The notes under the pieces: generated by a model
Database searches by the model: none
Told to the model about the DNA's origin: nothing
What the model saw: only the letters and a program-made list of their open reading frames with translations
In this document: in pieces, positions 43,833-51,749 of the stretch
Position numbering within the stretch: position 1 is the stretch's first letter
Layout of the letters: the number at the start of each line of letters is the position of its first letter
Position numbers and translations under genes: made by a program
DNA from: Alphaproteobacteria bacterium
GTDB lineage: Bacteria > Pseudomonadota > Alphaproteobacteria > Rhizobiales > BM303
Direction of reading: 5' to 3'
Length of the DNA: 64,000 nucleotides
Assembly (NCBI GenBank): GCA_024275895.1
Contig: JAJRYE010000046.1
Coordinates: 33,353-97,352, forward strand

Positions 43833-45368
43833 TCAAATCGGATTTCGCTTTTCCCGGCGACGCTGCACGGATGAGGGAATTTTCAAGGCTTCACGGTATT
43901 TGGCGACTGTGCGCCGCGCAATATCAATGCCCATATCACGCAATAGTGAAACAATCTTGTCATCGGAGAGGACGGCATCGGGCGATTCAGCCTCAATCAA
44001 CGCCTGAATCCGGTAGCGCACCGCTTCGGCGGCAAAACTCGCGGACCCGTCAGTGGCGGCGATGGATGACGAGAAGAAATACTTAAGCTCGAAAACGCCG
44101 CGCGGGGTCGAGATATATTTGTTTGAGGTGACGCGGCTTATGGTTGATTCATGCATACCGACGGCATCGGCCACCATCCGCAGATTCATCGGTTTGAGAT
44201 ATTGAACCCCTCTGGTGAAAAAACCGTCCTGCTGCCGCACAATCTCCCGCGCGGTCTTGAGAATGGTTCTGGCGCGCTGATCGAGGCTTTTCACCAGCCA
44301 GCTTGCATTGCTCAGACATTCAGACAGGTAAACCTTGTCGTCCTTGTTCATCACCGAGTTTGAAACGGTGGCGAAATACTGCCGGTTGACGAGAACGCGG
44401 GGCAGGGTATCGCTGTTGAGCTCAACCAGCCAGTTGCCATCGGGTCCCTCGCGCACAAAGACATCGGGAACCACGGGCTGGATAATGGCGGTTCCGAAAA
44501 TATGCCCAGGTTTCGGGTTCAGATTGCGAATCTCATTGATAATTTCAAGCAGTTCGGACTGGCCCAGCCCGGTGACCCGGATCATTTTCGCCAAATCGTG
44601 TTTGGCCAGCAAATCTAGATTGTCAAGCACCGAGCGGATGACCGGGTCAAGGCGGTTTTGTTCCTTGAGCTGAAGCGCGAGACATTCGGTCAGATCGCGG
44701 GCAAAAACCCCGGGCGGATCAAACTCCTGCATTTGCGTCAAGGTCGCCTCGACAAGTTCAAGCGGCGCCCCGAGCTGCTGCGCCAGGGCTTCAAGATCGC
44801 CGCGCAAATAGCCATCCTCGGACACCATATCAATCAAGAACGCCCCGATCATTTGCTGAACCGGATCGGTTATGGAGACCTGCAACTGGGCGGTAAGATG
44901 CCCGGTCAGGCTGGGCTGCTCGCTGATCGTGGCCTCAAAACCCTCGCCATCGGAAGAAGGACCGGCGCCGCGGTGGGTGGGACCAAGGGATGTCCACCCT
45001 GAATCCTTCATCTCTGGCGCCGCCGATGTGGTGCCGGTAGGGACCGGTTGATCATCGGGGAAGACATTCTCAAGGCTGGTATCGAGTTTGCTGTCAATGT
45101 CCTTCAGACCGGCCGCATCGCTCAGGTCAAGCCCCTTTGGTTCAGTTGTATCGGCCCCGTTTCCACTGCCGGTTTCCGTCGCATCCAGGTTCCGGATGAC
45201 CTCGTTTTTTTCATCGCGCTCAAGCAGCGGGTTGCGTTCCAGTTCATTTTCCACATAGGCGCTCAAATCAATATTCGAGAGTTGCAGCAATTTGATCGCC
45301 TGCTGCAATTGCGGCGTCATGACCAGATTCTGGCCCTGCCGCATTTCCAGTTTGGGGAAAAGCGCCAT
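43833..45368 (-). CDS. rpoN: RNA polymerase sigma-54 factor
   Basis: A protein of 511 residues. The glutamine-rich region I is MRQGQNLVMTPQLQQAIKLLQLSNIDLSAYVENELERNPLLE. An acidic region II, the core-binding domain (LTGHLTAQLQ...EDGYLRGDLEALAQQLG...LQEFDPPGVFARDLTECLALQL) and the C-terminal DNA-binding region follow, the last with the RpoN box ARRTVAKYREALKIPSS. It directs transcription from -24/-12 promoters with enhancer-binding proteins. It sits between lptB and hpf, the standard alphaproteobacterial order. Confidence 0.96.
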   Translation of the reverse strand: MALFPKLEMRQGQNLVMTPQLQQAIKLLQLSNIDLSAYVENELERNPLLERDEKNEVIRNLDATETGSGNGADTTEPKGLDLSDAAGLKDIDSKLDTSLENVFPDDQPVPTGTTSAAPEMKDSGWTSLGPTHRGAGPSSDGEGFEATISEQPSLTGHLTAQLQVSITDPVQQMIGAFLIDMVSEDGYLRGDLEALAQQLGAPLELVEATLTQMQEFDPPGVFARDLTECLALQLKEQNRLDPVIRSVLDNLDLLAKHDLAKMIRVTGLGQSELLEIINEIRNLNPKPGHIFGTAIIQPVVPDVFVREGPDGNWLVELNSDTLPRVLVNRQYFATVSNSVMNKDDKVYLSECLSNASWLVKSLDQRARTILKTAREIVRQQDGFFTRGVQYLKPMNLRMVADAVGMHESTISRVTSNKYISTPRGVFELKYFFSSSIAATDGSASFAAEAVRYRIQALIEAESPDAVLSDDKIVSLLRDMGIDIARRTVAKYREALKIPSSVQRRREKRNPI

Positions 45369-45417
45369 GGCTTACGCTGCTCCTGCAGATCTTACCGCCA
45401 GGGCGGCGGAAGCGGCG

Positions 45418-46200
45418 TTAGAGTTTGAACTGCTCACCCAGATAAAAACGCCGCACCTTTTCATTGCCGACAATCTCGTCCGGCGTGCCCTCGAACAGGA
45501 CATGCCCGTCATGAATGATAAGCGCCCGGTCGATAAGCTCCAGGGTTTCGCGCACATTGTGATCCGTGATAAGCACGCCGATCCCGCGCGCCGTGAGATG
45601 GTGCACGAGATTGCGGATATCGCCGATGGCGATGGGGTCAATCCCGGCAAAGGGCTCATCGAGAAGCATGAATGAAGGTTCGGTCGCCAATGCGCGGGCA
45701 ATCTCGACCCGGCGGCGCTCGCCGCCCGAGAGGGTGAGCGCCGGGCTGGCGCGTAAATGAGTGATTCCAAACTCTTCCAGAAGCGCATCGAGTTTTCTAT
45801 CCCGTTCCTCTTTATTGTGTTCAACCAGTTCCAGAACAGCCCTGATATTTTCCTCAACCGTCAGACCACGGAAAATCGAAGGCTCCTGCGGCAGATAGCC
45901 GATCCCCAAACGCGCCCGGCGGTACATCGGATAACGGGTGATATCATACCCATTCAGGTAAATATTGCCATAATCGACCGCAATCAGCCCGGTGATCATG
46001 TAGAAAATAGTCGTTTTTCCAGCGCCGTTGGGGCCCAGAAGCCCCACCGCTTCGCCCTGTTGAACGCTTAAAGATACATCCTGAACCACAAGATTTTTTT
46101 TATAACTTTTCCCCACCGCGCGAACCGCGATGCCGGTGTCGGGGATGGTGGGCCTGTTCTCCTCCCCTTTTTCTTTTGTTCTCTCGGCCGACTCGAGCAC
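45418..46200 (-). CDS. lptB: Lipopolysaccharide export ABC ATPase LptB
   Basis: A 260-residue ATPase with Walker A GPNGAGKT at 56-63, Q-loop YLPQEPSIFRGLTVEEN, signature LSGGERRRVEIARALA, Walker B MLLDEPFAGIDP and switch His in ITDHNVRETLE. It powers LPS extraction from the inner membrane with LptFG, which is not in the window. The start is a GTG (46200); the first twenty residues are a charged extension compared with enteric LptB. It lies 41 bases after lptA in the same operon. Confidence 0.94.
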   Translation of the reverse strand: MLESAERTKEKGEENRPTIPDTGIAVRAVGKSYKKNLVVQDVSLSVQQGEAVGLLGPNGAGKTTIFYMITGLIAVDYGNIYLNGYDITRYPMYRRARLGIGYLPQEPSIFRGLTVEENIRAVLELVEHNKEERDRKLDALLEEFGITHLRASPALTLSGGERRRVEIARALATEPSFMLLDEPFAGIDPIAIGDIRNLVHHLTARGIGVLITDHNVRETLELIDRALIIHDGHVLFEGTPDEIVGNEKVRRFYLGEQFKL

Positions 46201-46241
46201 AGCATTTTCCAGTCTTGTTGCGATTTTCCGGTCAGGCAGGC

Positions 46242-46793
46242 TTACTGGCCGGTCTTTTTTGTCTTCTGTTCGGGAAGGAAGAGGCCGCGAACCCGGCTTT
46301 TGACGCCGCCGGCAGAAGAGATAAATCGGGTTTTACCGGTTCTTTGATTGACAAACAACCGGCGTCCGCGAATGACATTCTTGCCCTGGGTCACCACAAC
46401 ATCGCCGCCAACCGTAACCGTATCGGCTTTTAAATCAAACTTGGCCCATTCGCCGGTAATCTTCTGGGTGCGCGTGATGATAACCACCCCGCCCTTGGCG
46501 TCCATACTCTTGACATCCGTGCCGCCTCCTTTTTTTTTCTCGTAATAAACCACCAGTTCCGTGGAGTTCAAACGCAGATCATCCTGTTTGGCGATGACGT
46601 TGCCGGAAAACACCGCCGTGTTTTTATTCTCGTCAATCTCCAGAATATCCGCCTCGATATCAACCGGCGCCTTGGAATTCTTGTTCAATCCGCCGCCGAT
46701 GCCCTGTGCCTGCAGGGGCGCGGCCATCATGGCAAGAAAAAAAACCAGCCCCGCATACCCCATGCCCGAATGCCTGATCCAGCCTGATCTCAT
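46242..46793 (-). CDS. lptA: Lipopolysaccharide transport periplasmic protein LptA
   Basis: A 183-residue protein with a signal peptide (GYAGLVFFLAMMAAPLQAQG) and an OstA/LptA domain: APVDIEADILEIDENKNTAVFSGNVIAKQDDLRLNSTELVVYY, GGVVIITRTQKITGEWAKFDL and GKNVIRGRRLFVNQRTGKTRF. It forms the periplasmic bridge for LPS between LptC and LptD. The start overlaps the lptC stop by four bases. The C-terminal tail (FLPEQKTKKTGQ) is basic. Confidence 0.92.
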   Translation of the reverse strand: MRSGWIRHSGMGYAGLVFFLAMMAAPLQAQGIGGGLNKNSKAPVDIEADILEIDENKNTAVFSGNVIAKQDDLRLNSTELVVYYEKKKGGGTDVKSMDAKGGVVIITRTQKITGEWAKFDLKADTVTVGGDVVVTQGKNVIRGRRLFVNQRTGKTRFISSAGGVKSRVRGLFLPEQKTKKTGQ

Positions 46794-47482
46794 TTTTTTT
46801 GACCTTCCTTGTTCAGAATTAGTTTCATATGTACCCGGTTTTCAAAGCGGAAAACCTTGCCGCGCTGGAGAATTTCCATACGGCTGGCGCGAATAATGCC
46901 GTTTGGCATAGTGACCACAACAGGGCTCCTTGTTACCAGATCGCCTTTTTTGACATTCAGTTTGGCCGTATCCATGCGCGCGACCTGCCCGTTGTCGGAA
47001 CGCATTTCAACATTGGTTTTCAAATCCAGTATATCCGTATTTTTATCATAAATGCCATGCTCGGCGCGCAGCTTCGACCATCCTCCGGATTTCTTGCTCA
47101 GGGTGGCTTTGACATTCACCAGCAAGAACCGGCTCGGATTGTCAATCCGGCGTGTTGCGGTATCCGCCGTCAATTCGTAATTGCCCTCGCTCTTTCCCTT
47201 GGTCACAAGTCGTGGATTCTGCATGATCACGGAATCCTTGTTCAGCTGTATACTCTCGACCTCGGCGGTGAATTTATCCGTTTGCAGTTTGCGCGAAGGC
47301 GAAAATGCCCCGGAGGCATAAAGAAAGGTTCCGATCACGAGAACAACAATAACCGGAAGAATATATTTCAGCTTCCTGATGATGCGGGAATGATGCTGCG
47401 CCTTTTGAAATCCGAGAATATCCGGCGAGTTCAGCTTTGCATTTTTGCCGGACCGGGGCGCCGAGTAAGAAGATATTTGCAT
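46790..47482 (-). CDS. lptC: LPS export protein LptC
   Basis: This protein of 230 residues has a single N-terminal anchor (YILPVIVVLVIGTFLYASGAF) followed by an LptC beta-jellyroll: MQNPRLVTKGKSEGNYELTADTATR, LRAEHGIYDKNTDILDLKTNVEMRSDNGQVARMDTAKLNVKKGDL. It hands LPS from LptBFG to LptA. The ORF track begins at a GTG (47548), but the ATG at 47482 has AAGGCG upstream and leaves the usual length. The choice is not certain. Confidence 0.88.
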   Translation of the reverse strand: MQISSYSAPRSGKNAKLNSPDILGFQKAQHHSRIIRKLKYILPVIVVLVIGTFLYASGAFSPSRKLQTDKFTAEVESIQLNKDSVIMQNPRLVTKGKSEGNYELTADTATRRIDNPSRFLLVNVKATLSKKSGGWSKLRAEHGIYDKNTDILDLKTNVEMRSDNGQVARMDTAKLNVKKGDLVTRSPVVVTMPNGIIRASRMEILQRGKVFRFENRVHMKLILNKEGQKK

Positions 47483-47586
47483 CAAAAACGCCTTGTTTGC
47501 CTGGCGGAATACTTGTGACAGGTCCAAAATCCGCTCAGATACGATCACATACGGATACTCAGAGCTTACCCGGAAAAGCCCAAAAC

Positions 47587-48198
47587 CTAATGCGAAAAAA
47601 TATCACTATCCGGCCACCCCGCCAGATCAAGCCGGGCGCGCACGGGAAGGAATGAAAAACACGCCGCCGCCAGATCTTCACGGTTTTCACGGGCCAGCAT
47701 CATGTCCAGCCGCGCCTTGAGGGCATGCAAATGCAGCACATCGAGCGCCGCATAACGCTGTTGTGCCGCGCTCAGGGTTTTGGCCCCCCAATCAGAACTT
47801 TGCTGCGCCTTGGAAAGATCAATATCAAGGATTTCCCGGCACAGATCCTTCAGCCCGTGGCGGTCAGTGTAGGTGCGCACCAGCTTTGAGGCAATCTTCG
47901 TGCAGTACACCGGCGCGCAGGCAACCCCGAGATACTTGTCCAGCATGGCAATATCAAACCGGGCAAAATGAAAAATTTTGAGTACTTGGCTATCGCCCAG
48001 CAGATGTTTGAGATTGGGCGCGTCATAGCCGGAACGGTCAAGCTGCACCAGATGCGCCGAGCCGTCACCGCTGGAAAGCTGCACCAGACACAGCCTGTCG
48101 CGCACCGGATTGAGCCCCAGGGTTTCGGTGTCAACCGCAACCATCGCGCCCAGATCCAGATCATCGGGAAGATCGCCTTGATGTAGCGTTATCATCAT
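47587..48198 (-). CDS. rnd: Ribonuclease D-like 3'-5' exonuclease
   Basis: A 203-residue protein with only the DEDD exonuclease domain and no HRDC domain, which is the common short alphaproteobacterial form. Motifs: AVDTETLGLNPVRDRLCLVQLS (Asp and Glu of ExoI), FHFARFDIAML (ExoII), and QQRYAALDVLHLHAL (ExoIII Tyr-x3-Asp). It may trim tRNA or other small RNA 3' ends. It lies upstream of lptC in the same direction, as is common in the class. Confidence 0.9.
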   Translation of the reverse strand: MMITLHQGDLPDDLDLGAMVAVDTETLGLNPVRDRLCLVQLSSGDGSAHLVQLDRSGYDAPNLKHLLGDSQVLKIFHFARFDIAMLDKYLGVACAPVYCTKIASKLVRTYTDRHGLKDLCREILDIDLSKAQQSSDWGAKTLSAAQQRYAALDVLHLHALKARLDMMLARENREDLAAACFSFLPVRARLDLAGWPDSDIFSH

Positions 48199-48322
48199 AC
48201 CAAGCCCTGTAAAATATAACCCGCTGAATTTGTTTTCTTATCACGGCAAATCTGAGCTGTCATGTAGCAACTGGCCCGAATGGCCGCAACCGCCAAATTC
48301 GCGCCGCGACTGACACAGCAAA

Positions 48323-48352
48323 CCCGCCGCCCGGGCCAATACTCGGGCGGGG
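48323..48352 (-). terminator. Probable terminator of rpmF
   Basis: On the minus strand CCCGCCCGAG and a matching CCGGGCGGCGGG form a strong GC hairpin, followed only by TTTGC. It lies 40 bases after the rpmF stop. Confidence 0.5.
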
Positions 48353-48393
48353 GGGAGAGATTTTCACATTAATTTCAGGCGTAGCGGAAAGCT

Positions 48394-48579
48394 TTAAAAC
48401 TCGTCCCGGGGCTCAAGAATCTGACGGCCGTTATATTTGCCGCTTTTCAGATCAATGTGATGCGGCCGGCGCAGCTCGCCTGAATCCTTGTCCTCGACAT
48501 AGCTCGGCTGCTTGAGTGCATCGGCCGAACGCCGGAAGCCGCGTTTCATCCGCGACACTTTTTTCATTGGGACAGCCAT
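48394..48579 (-). CDS. rpmF: Ribosomal protein L32
   Basis: A 61-residue protein beginning [22 protein letters not shown], as L32 does, and ending in [18 protein letters not shown]. The ORF track start (48654) adds 25 residues that are not L32-like. The ATG at 48579 has GAAGGAG nine bases upstream. As in other alphaproteobacteria, the zinc-binding Cys residues found in some L32 proteins are absent. Confidence 0.93.
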   Translation of the reverse strand: MAVPMKKVSRMKRGFRRSADALKQPSYVEDKDSGELRRPHHIDLKSGKYNGRQILEPRDEF

Positions 48580-48666
48580 AGCCGTGTACTCCTTCAATTT
48601 ACGCCAAACGCGGCTCTGCCGCCGTCTCGCATCTTGCCTGTTCAATCCATGCACCGCCCATGGAAC

Positions 48667-48742
48667 TGGTGGAGCCGAGGGGAATCGAACCCCTGACCTC
48701 TACATTGCGAACGTAGCGCTCTCCCAACTGAGCTACGGCCCC
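48667..48742 (-). tRNA. tRNA-Ala (CGC)
   Basis: 76 bases with encoded CCA. Acceptor stem GGGGCCG / CGGCTCC, D-arm AGCTCAGTTGGGAGAGC, anticodon stem CTACG / TGTAG around the loop TTCGCAA (anticodon CGC), T-arm AGGGGTTCGATTCCCCT. A normal tRNA-Ala. Confidence 0.97.
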
Positions 48743-48782
48743 TTTTGTCATTCAGATGGTGCAGTTGTTTGCTTCAAGGCGC

Positions 48783-48812
48783 GTTTTATGGGGCTTTTGC
48801 CCGCCATGTCAA
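48783..48812 (-). promoter_or_regulatory. Sigma-70-type promoter of tRNA-Ala
   Basis: On the minus strand a perfect TTGACA, 18 bases, then TAAAAC, about 40 bases before the tRNA. Confidence 0.6.
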
Positions 48813-49027
48813 GCATTGCCGCTGATTGCCGGATTTATTTCCGGCGCCTTTTGCCTTTTCGCGAGAAAAATTATATTTCCGGCGGGGCACGAAGGCCAAG
48901 CCGCGGGCGACGGCACAGGCGGTTGAAAAAAACTTTGAAATTAACCCTTTTCCCAATCACACTTGCACATGCTCGGCTCAGAGCTTAAATGTGTCAGAAG
49001 AAATAAATTCTTCATTTGGAAACCTCA

Positions 49028-49306
49028 ATGCAATCCATTCTTATCCTGCTGAGCCAGATTATCTCCCTCTATGTGTGGATTCTTATCGCCAGCGCCGTCC
49101 TGAGCTGGCTGGTGGCATTTAATGTTGTCAACACCCAGAACCGCTTTGTCTATGCCGTCGGCAATTTTCTGCACAAGATAACGGAACCGGCCCTTCGTCC
49201 CATCAGGAAGATCATGCCTGATCTGGGCGGAATTGACCTTTCGCCGATTGTCCTCATTCTGGGCCTGTTTTTCCTGCGCAACCTGCTGTTTGAGATGTTG
49301 ATGTAA
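49028..49306 (+). CDS. YggT family membrane protein
   Basis: A 92-residue protein with two hydrophobic stretches: [29 protein letters not shown] and the C-terminal [19 protein letters not shown]. The link [22 protein letters not shown] is the family signature. YggT proteins affect osmotic tolerance or cell shape in different bacteria; the mechanism is unknown. The ATG at 49028 is preferred over the TTG at 49016. The next gene follows directly and the two form the yggT-yggU pair. Confidence 0.9.
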   Translation: MQSILILLSQIISLYVWILIASAVLSWLVAFNVVNTQNRFVYAVGNFLHKITEPALRPIRKIMPDLGGIDLSPIVLILGLFFLRNLLFEMLM

Positions 49307-49307
49307 T

Positions 49308-49652
49308 TTGCTCGCCCCGGCCCCGCTTTTTTCCCTGCTTCCCGACGGCGTCAGGCTGAGTGTCCGCCTGACGCCCAAATCATCCCGTGACGCACTTGAC
49401 GGGCTGGCCGCATTATCCGATGGCCGCAAGGTGCTCAAGGCACGGGTGCGCGCCGTACCGGAGAAGGGAGCCGCCAATACTGCCCTTCTTCGCCTGCTGG
49501 CCAGGGCGTTAAATCTTTCCCGCAGACAGGTAACGCTTGCATCAGGAGCCACATCCCGTATTAAAACGGTTAGGCTGGAAGGTGAACCAGCCGCATTGAA
49601 GCAGCAACTCGAAACCGTTTTTGCGGCACTAGCGGGGGAGAAAACGCCATGA
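49308..49652 (+). CDS. DUF167 (YggU) family protein
   Basis: A 114-residue protein of the small DUF167 fold: [70 protein letters not shown]. Function unknown. It starts at TTG two bases after the yggT stop, and its stop overlaps the folD start as ATGA, so the three genes are probably translated from one message. Confidence 0.9.
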   Translation: MLAPAPLFSLLPDGVRLSVRLTPKSSRDALDGLAALSDGRKVLKARVRAVPEKGAANTALLRLLARALNLSRRQVTLASGATSRIKTVRLEGEPAALKQQLETVFAALAGEKTP

Positions 49653-50557
49653 GCAGGCAGGCGAGGATTATTGACGGCAAGGCGATCGCGGCAGATCTGC
49701 GCGCCACCATAAAAACCGCCACGGAAAAAATGGCCCGCAAACATGATATTCAGCCTGGACTTGCGGTGGTGCTGGTGGGCGAGGATCCGGCAAGCCAGGT
49801 CTATGTGCGCAACAAGGGCCGGCAATGCGCCGAGGCGGGAATGAAATCCTTCACCCACCGCCTGCCGGCCGAAACCGGCGAGGAACAAATCCTCGAACTG
49901 GTTGAAAACCTCAACCGCGCCCCCGCGGTGGACGGCATTCTGGTCCAGCTTCCCCTGCCCGGGCATATCGACGCCAATCGCATCATCGACGCCATTGATC
50001 CGGACAAGGATGTTGATGGGCTGCATGTGATCAATGCCGGCCGCCTGATCAGCGGCCGCGAGGGTTTGCGCCCCTGCACCCCGGTTGGCTGTGTCATGCT
50101 GGCGCGCCATGCCCTTGGCGATTTACAGGGTTTGAACGCGGTCATTGTCGGGCGTTCCAATCTGGTCGGCAAGCCGCTGGCGCAATTGCTGCTGAATGAA
50201 AACTGCACCGTCACCATTGCCCATTCGCGCACCCGCCATCTCAACCAGGTCTGCCACGGCGCCGACCTGCTTATCGCGGCGGTTGGGGTTCCGGAACTGA
50301 TCAAGGGGAGCTGGGTGCGCCCTGGGGCCTGTGTCATTGATGTCGGGATCAACCGGGTGGATGCGGGCGGCGGCAAGATGCGCCTGATCGGCGATGTCGA
50401 GTTTGACACCGCCGTGAAAACCGCCGGCTTCATCACCCCGGTGCCGGGCGGCGTCGGCCCGATGACCATCGCCTGTCTGCTGCTCAACACCCTGCGGGCC
50501 GCATGCACGCATCACGATATCGCGCTTGCAAGCTATATTGATCTGACCCGGATATAA
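49649..50557 (+). CDS. folD: Methylenetetrahydrofolate dehydrogenase/cyclohydrolase
   Basis: A 302-residue bifunctional enzyme that converts 5,10-methylene-THF to 10-formyl-THF. Motifs: [25 protein letters not shown] with the catalytic Tyr and Lys, [40 protein letters not shown] and [16 protein letters not shown]. It supplies the one-carbon unit used by purH further upstream. The start overlaps yggU by four bases. Confidence 0.96.
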   Translation: MSRQARIIDGKAIAADLRATIKTATEKMARKHDIQPGLAVVLVGEDPASQVYVRNKGRQCAEAGMKSFTHRLPAETGEEQILELVENLNRAPAVDGILVQLPLPGHIDANRIIDAIDPDKDVDGLHVINAGRLISGREGLRPCTPVGCVMLARHALGDLQGLNAVIVGRSNLVGKPLAQLLLNENCTVTIAHSRTRHLNQVCHGADLLIAAVGVPELIKGSWVRPGACVIDVGINRVDAGGGKMRLIGDVEFDTAVKTAGFITPVPGGVGPMTIACLLLNTLRAACTHHDIALASYIDLTRI

Positions 50558-50572
50558 GGATAAAACCAGCCC

Positions 50573-51124
50573 ATGCATCCCGTCATCAAAGCGCTTAGCG
50601 AATATGGTCCTCTTGTCGTTTTTTTTGCTGCCAACGCCAGATACGGCATTTTTACCGCCACCGCCATCTTCATGGCCGCCAGCGCCATAGCGCTGGTTGT
50701 CTCTTTTGTCCTGACCCGGAGACTGGCGAAAATGCCCCTGATCACGGCGGCGTTTGTGTTTGTCTTCGGCGGGCTGACCCTGTGGCTGAATGATGAAACC
50801 TTTATCAAGGTGAAACCCACTCTGGTCTATCTGCTCTTTACGGTGATCCTGCTTGGCGGATACTGGATGAAGCGTTATTTCCTCGCTGATTTGTTTGGCG
50901 CCGCGCTTGAGCTTGACACGGAGGGCTGGCGGCGCATGACCTTGCGCTGGGCGGTGTTTTTTGCCGGGCTTGCCCTGCTCAATGAGTATATCTGGCGCAA
51001 TTTCTCCACCGATATGTGGGTCAATCTGAAAGTTTTCGGTTTTGCGCCCTTGACGGTCGTTTTTGCCATGGCTCAAACCGGATTGATCAAAAAGCACATG
51101 ATCGAACGTGATGACACCGCCTGA
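50573..51124 (+). CDS. yciB: Inner membrane septation protein (YciB/IspA-like)
   Basis: A 183-residue protein with about five helices. Family features: LVVFFAANARYGIFTATAIFMAASAIAL, MPLITAAFVFVFGGLTLWLNDETFIKVKPT and ALLNEYIWRNFSTDMWVNLKVFGFAPLTVVFA. Members are linked to septation and envelope maintenance. AAGGA precedes the ATG. It overlaps the MarR gene by about 14 bases. Confidence 0.92.
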   Translation: MHPVIKALSEYGPLVVFFAANARYGIFTATAIFMAASAIALVVSFVLTRRLAKMPLITAAFVFVFGGLTLWLNDETFIKVKPTLVYLLFTVILLGGYWMKRYFLADLFGAALELDTEGWRRMTLRWAVFFAGLALLNEYIWRNFSTDMWVNLKVFGFAPLTVVFAMAQTGLIKKHMIERDDTA

Positions 51125-51647
51125 ACCGCCCCGTTCCGTAAGACTGCCGAAAGAGCTTGTCAGGCTCGACCGATCCATGGCCCATCTCCTGCACCGGGCG
51201 CAGCAACTGGCCACCGAGATTTTCCGCGAGGAAATGGGAACCATCGGTCTCACCCGGCCGCAATTTGCCTTTTTGCTATCCATCTTGCGCGGCCCCGGTC
51301 TGGGCCAGAAGGAGCTGGCGGCGCAAATGGGCGCAGATACCAGCACGATCGCCGAAATCGCCGCACGCATGGAGGCTTGCGGCTATATCACCCGCGAACC
51401 GCGTCAGGGCAGCCCGCGCGGGGTCCGGCTTGATCTGACCCTCGCTGGCAAACGCCGGCTGAAAAGAGCCCGGCAGGCCGCCGCCAGGGCAGACCGTATT
51501 TTGCTGCATCTTTTCCCCGCCCGCGACCGGCGCGCGGTCCTGACCGGGTTAATGCATCTGTCGGATGAAATGGGCAGGCGCGAGAAAGAGCGCCGTGAAC
51601 CCCGCAAGGTCCGGCCCCGCAAATCCGCACCGCAAAAGCGCAGATGA
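51111..51647 (+). CDS. MarR-family transcriptional regulator
   Basis: A 178-residue regulator with a winged helix: GLTRPQFAFLLSILRGPGLGQKELAAQMGADTSTIAEIAARMEACGYITREPRQGSPRGVRLDLTLAGKRRL. The wing and recognition helix are standard. The C-terminus is a long basic tail (EKERREPRKVRPRKSAPQKRR). The effector is unknown. It could start at GTG 51108 or ATG 51111, both inside yciB. No obvious target lies beside it except the penicillin-binding protein gene downstream. Confidence 0.88.
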   Translation: MTPPEPPRSVRLPKELVRLDRSMAHLLHRAQQLATEIFREEMGTIGLTRPQFAFLLSILRGPGLGQKELAAQMGADTSTIAEIAARMEACGYITREPRQGSPRGVRLDLTLAGKRRLKRARQAAARADRILLHLFPARDRRAVLTGLMHLSDEMGRREKERREPRKVRPRKSAPQKRR

Positions 51648-51749
51648 AACCGGTCTGCCGTTAAATTCCAGGGCATGGCGCAAGTTAACGCTGAATTAAA
51701 CCGCTTTTTCTAGGGTGAAAACCGGTACGATTCGTGTCAGGACCCAGCT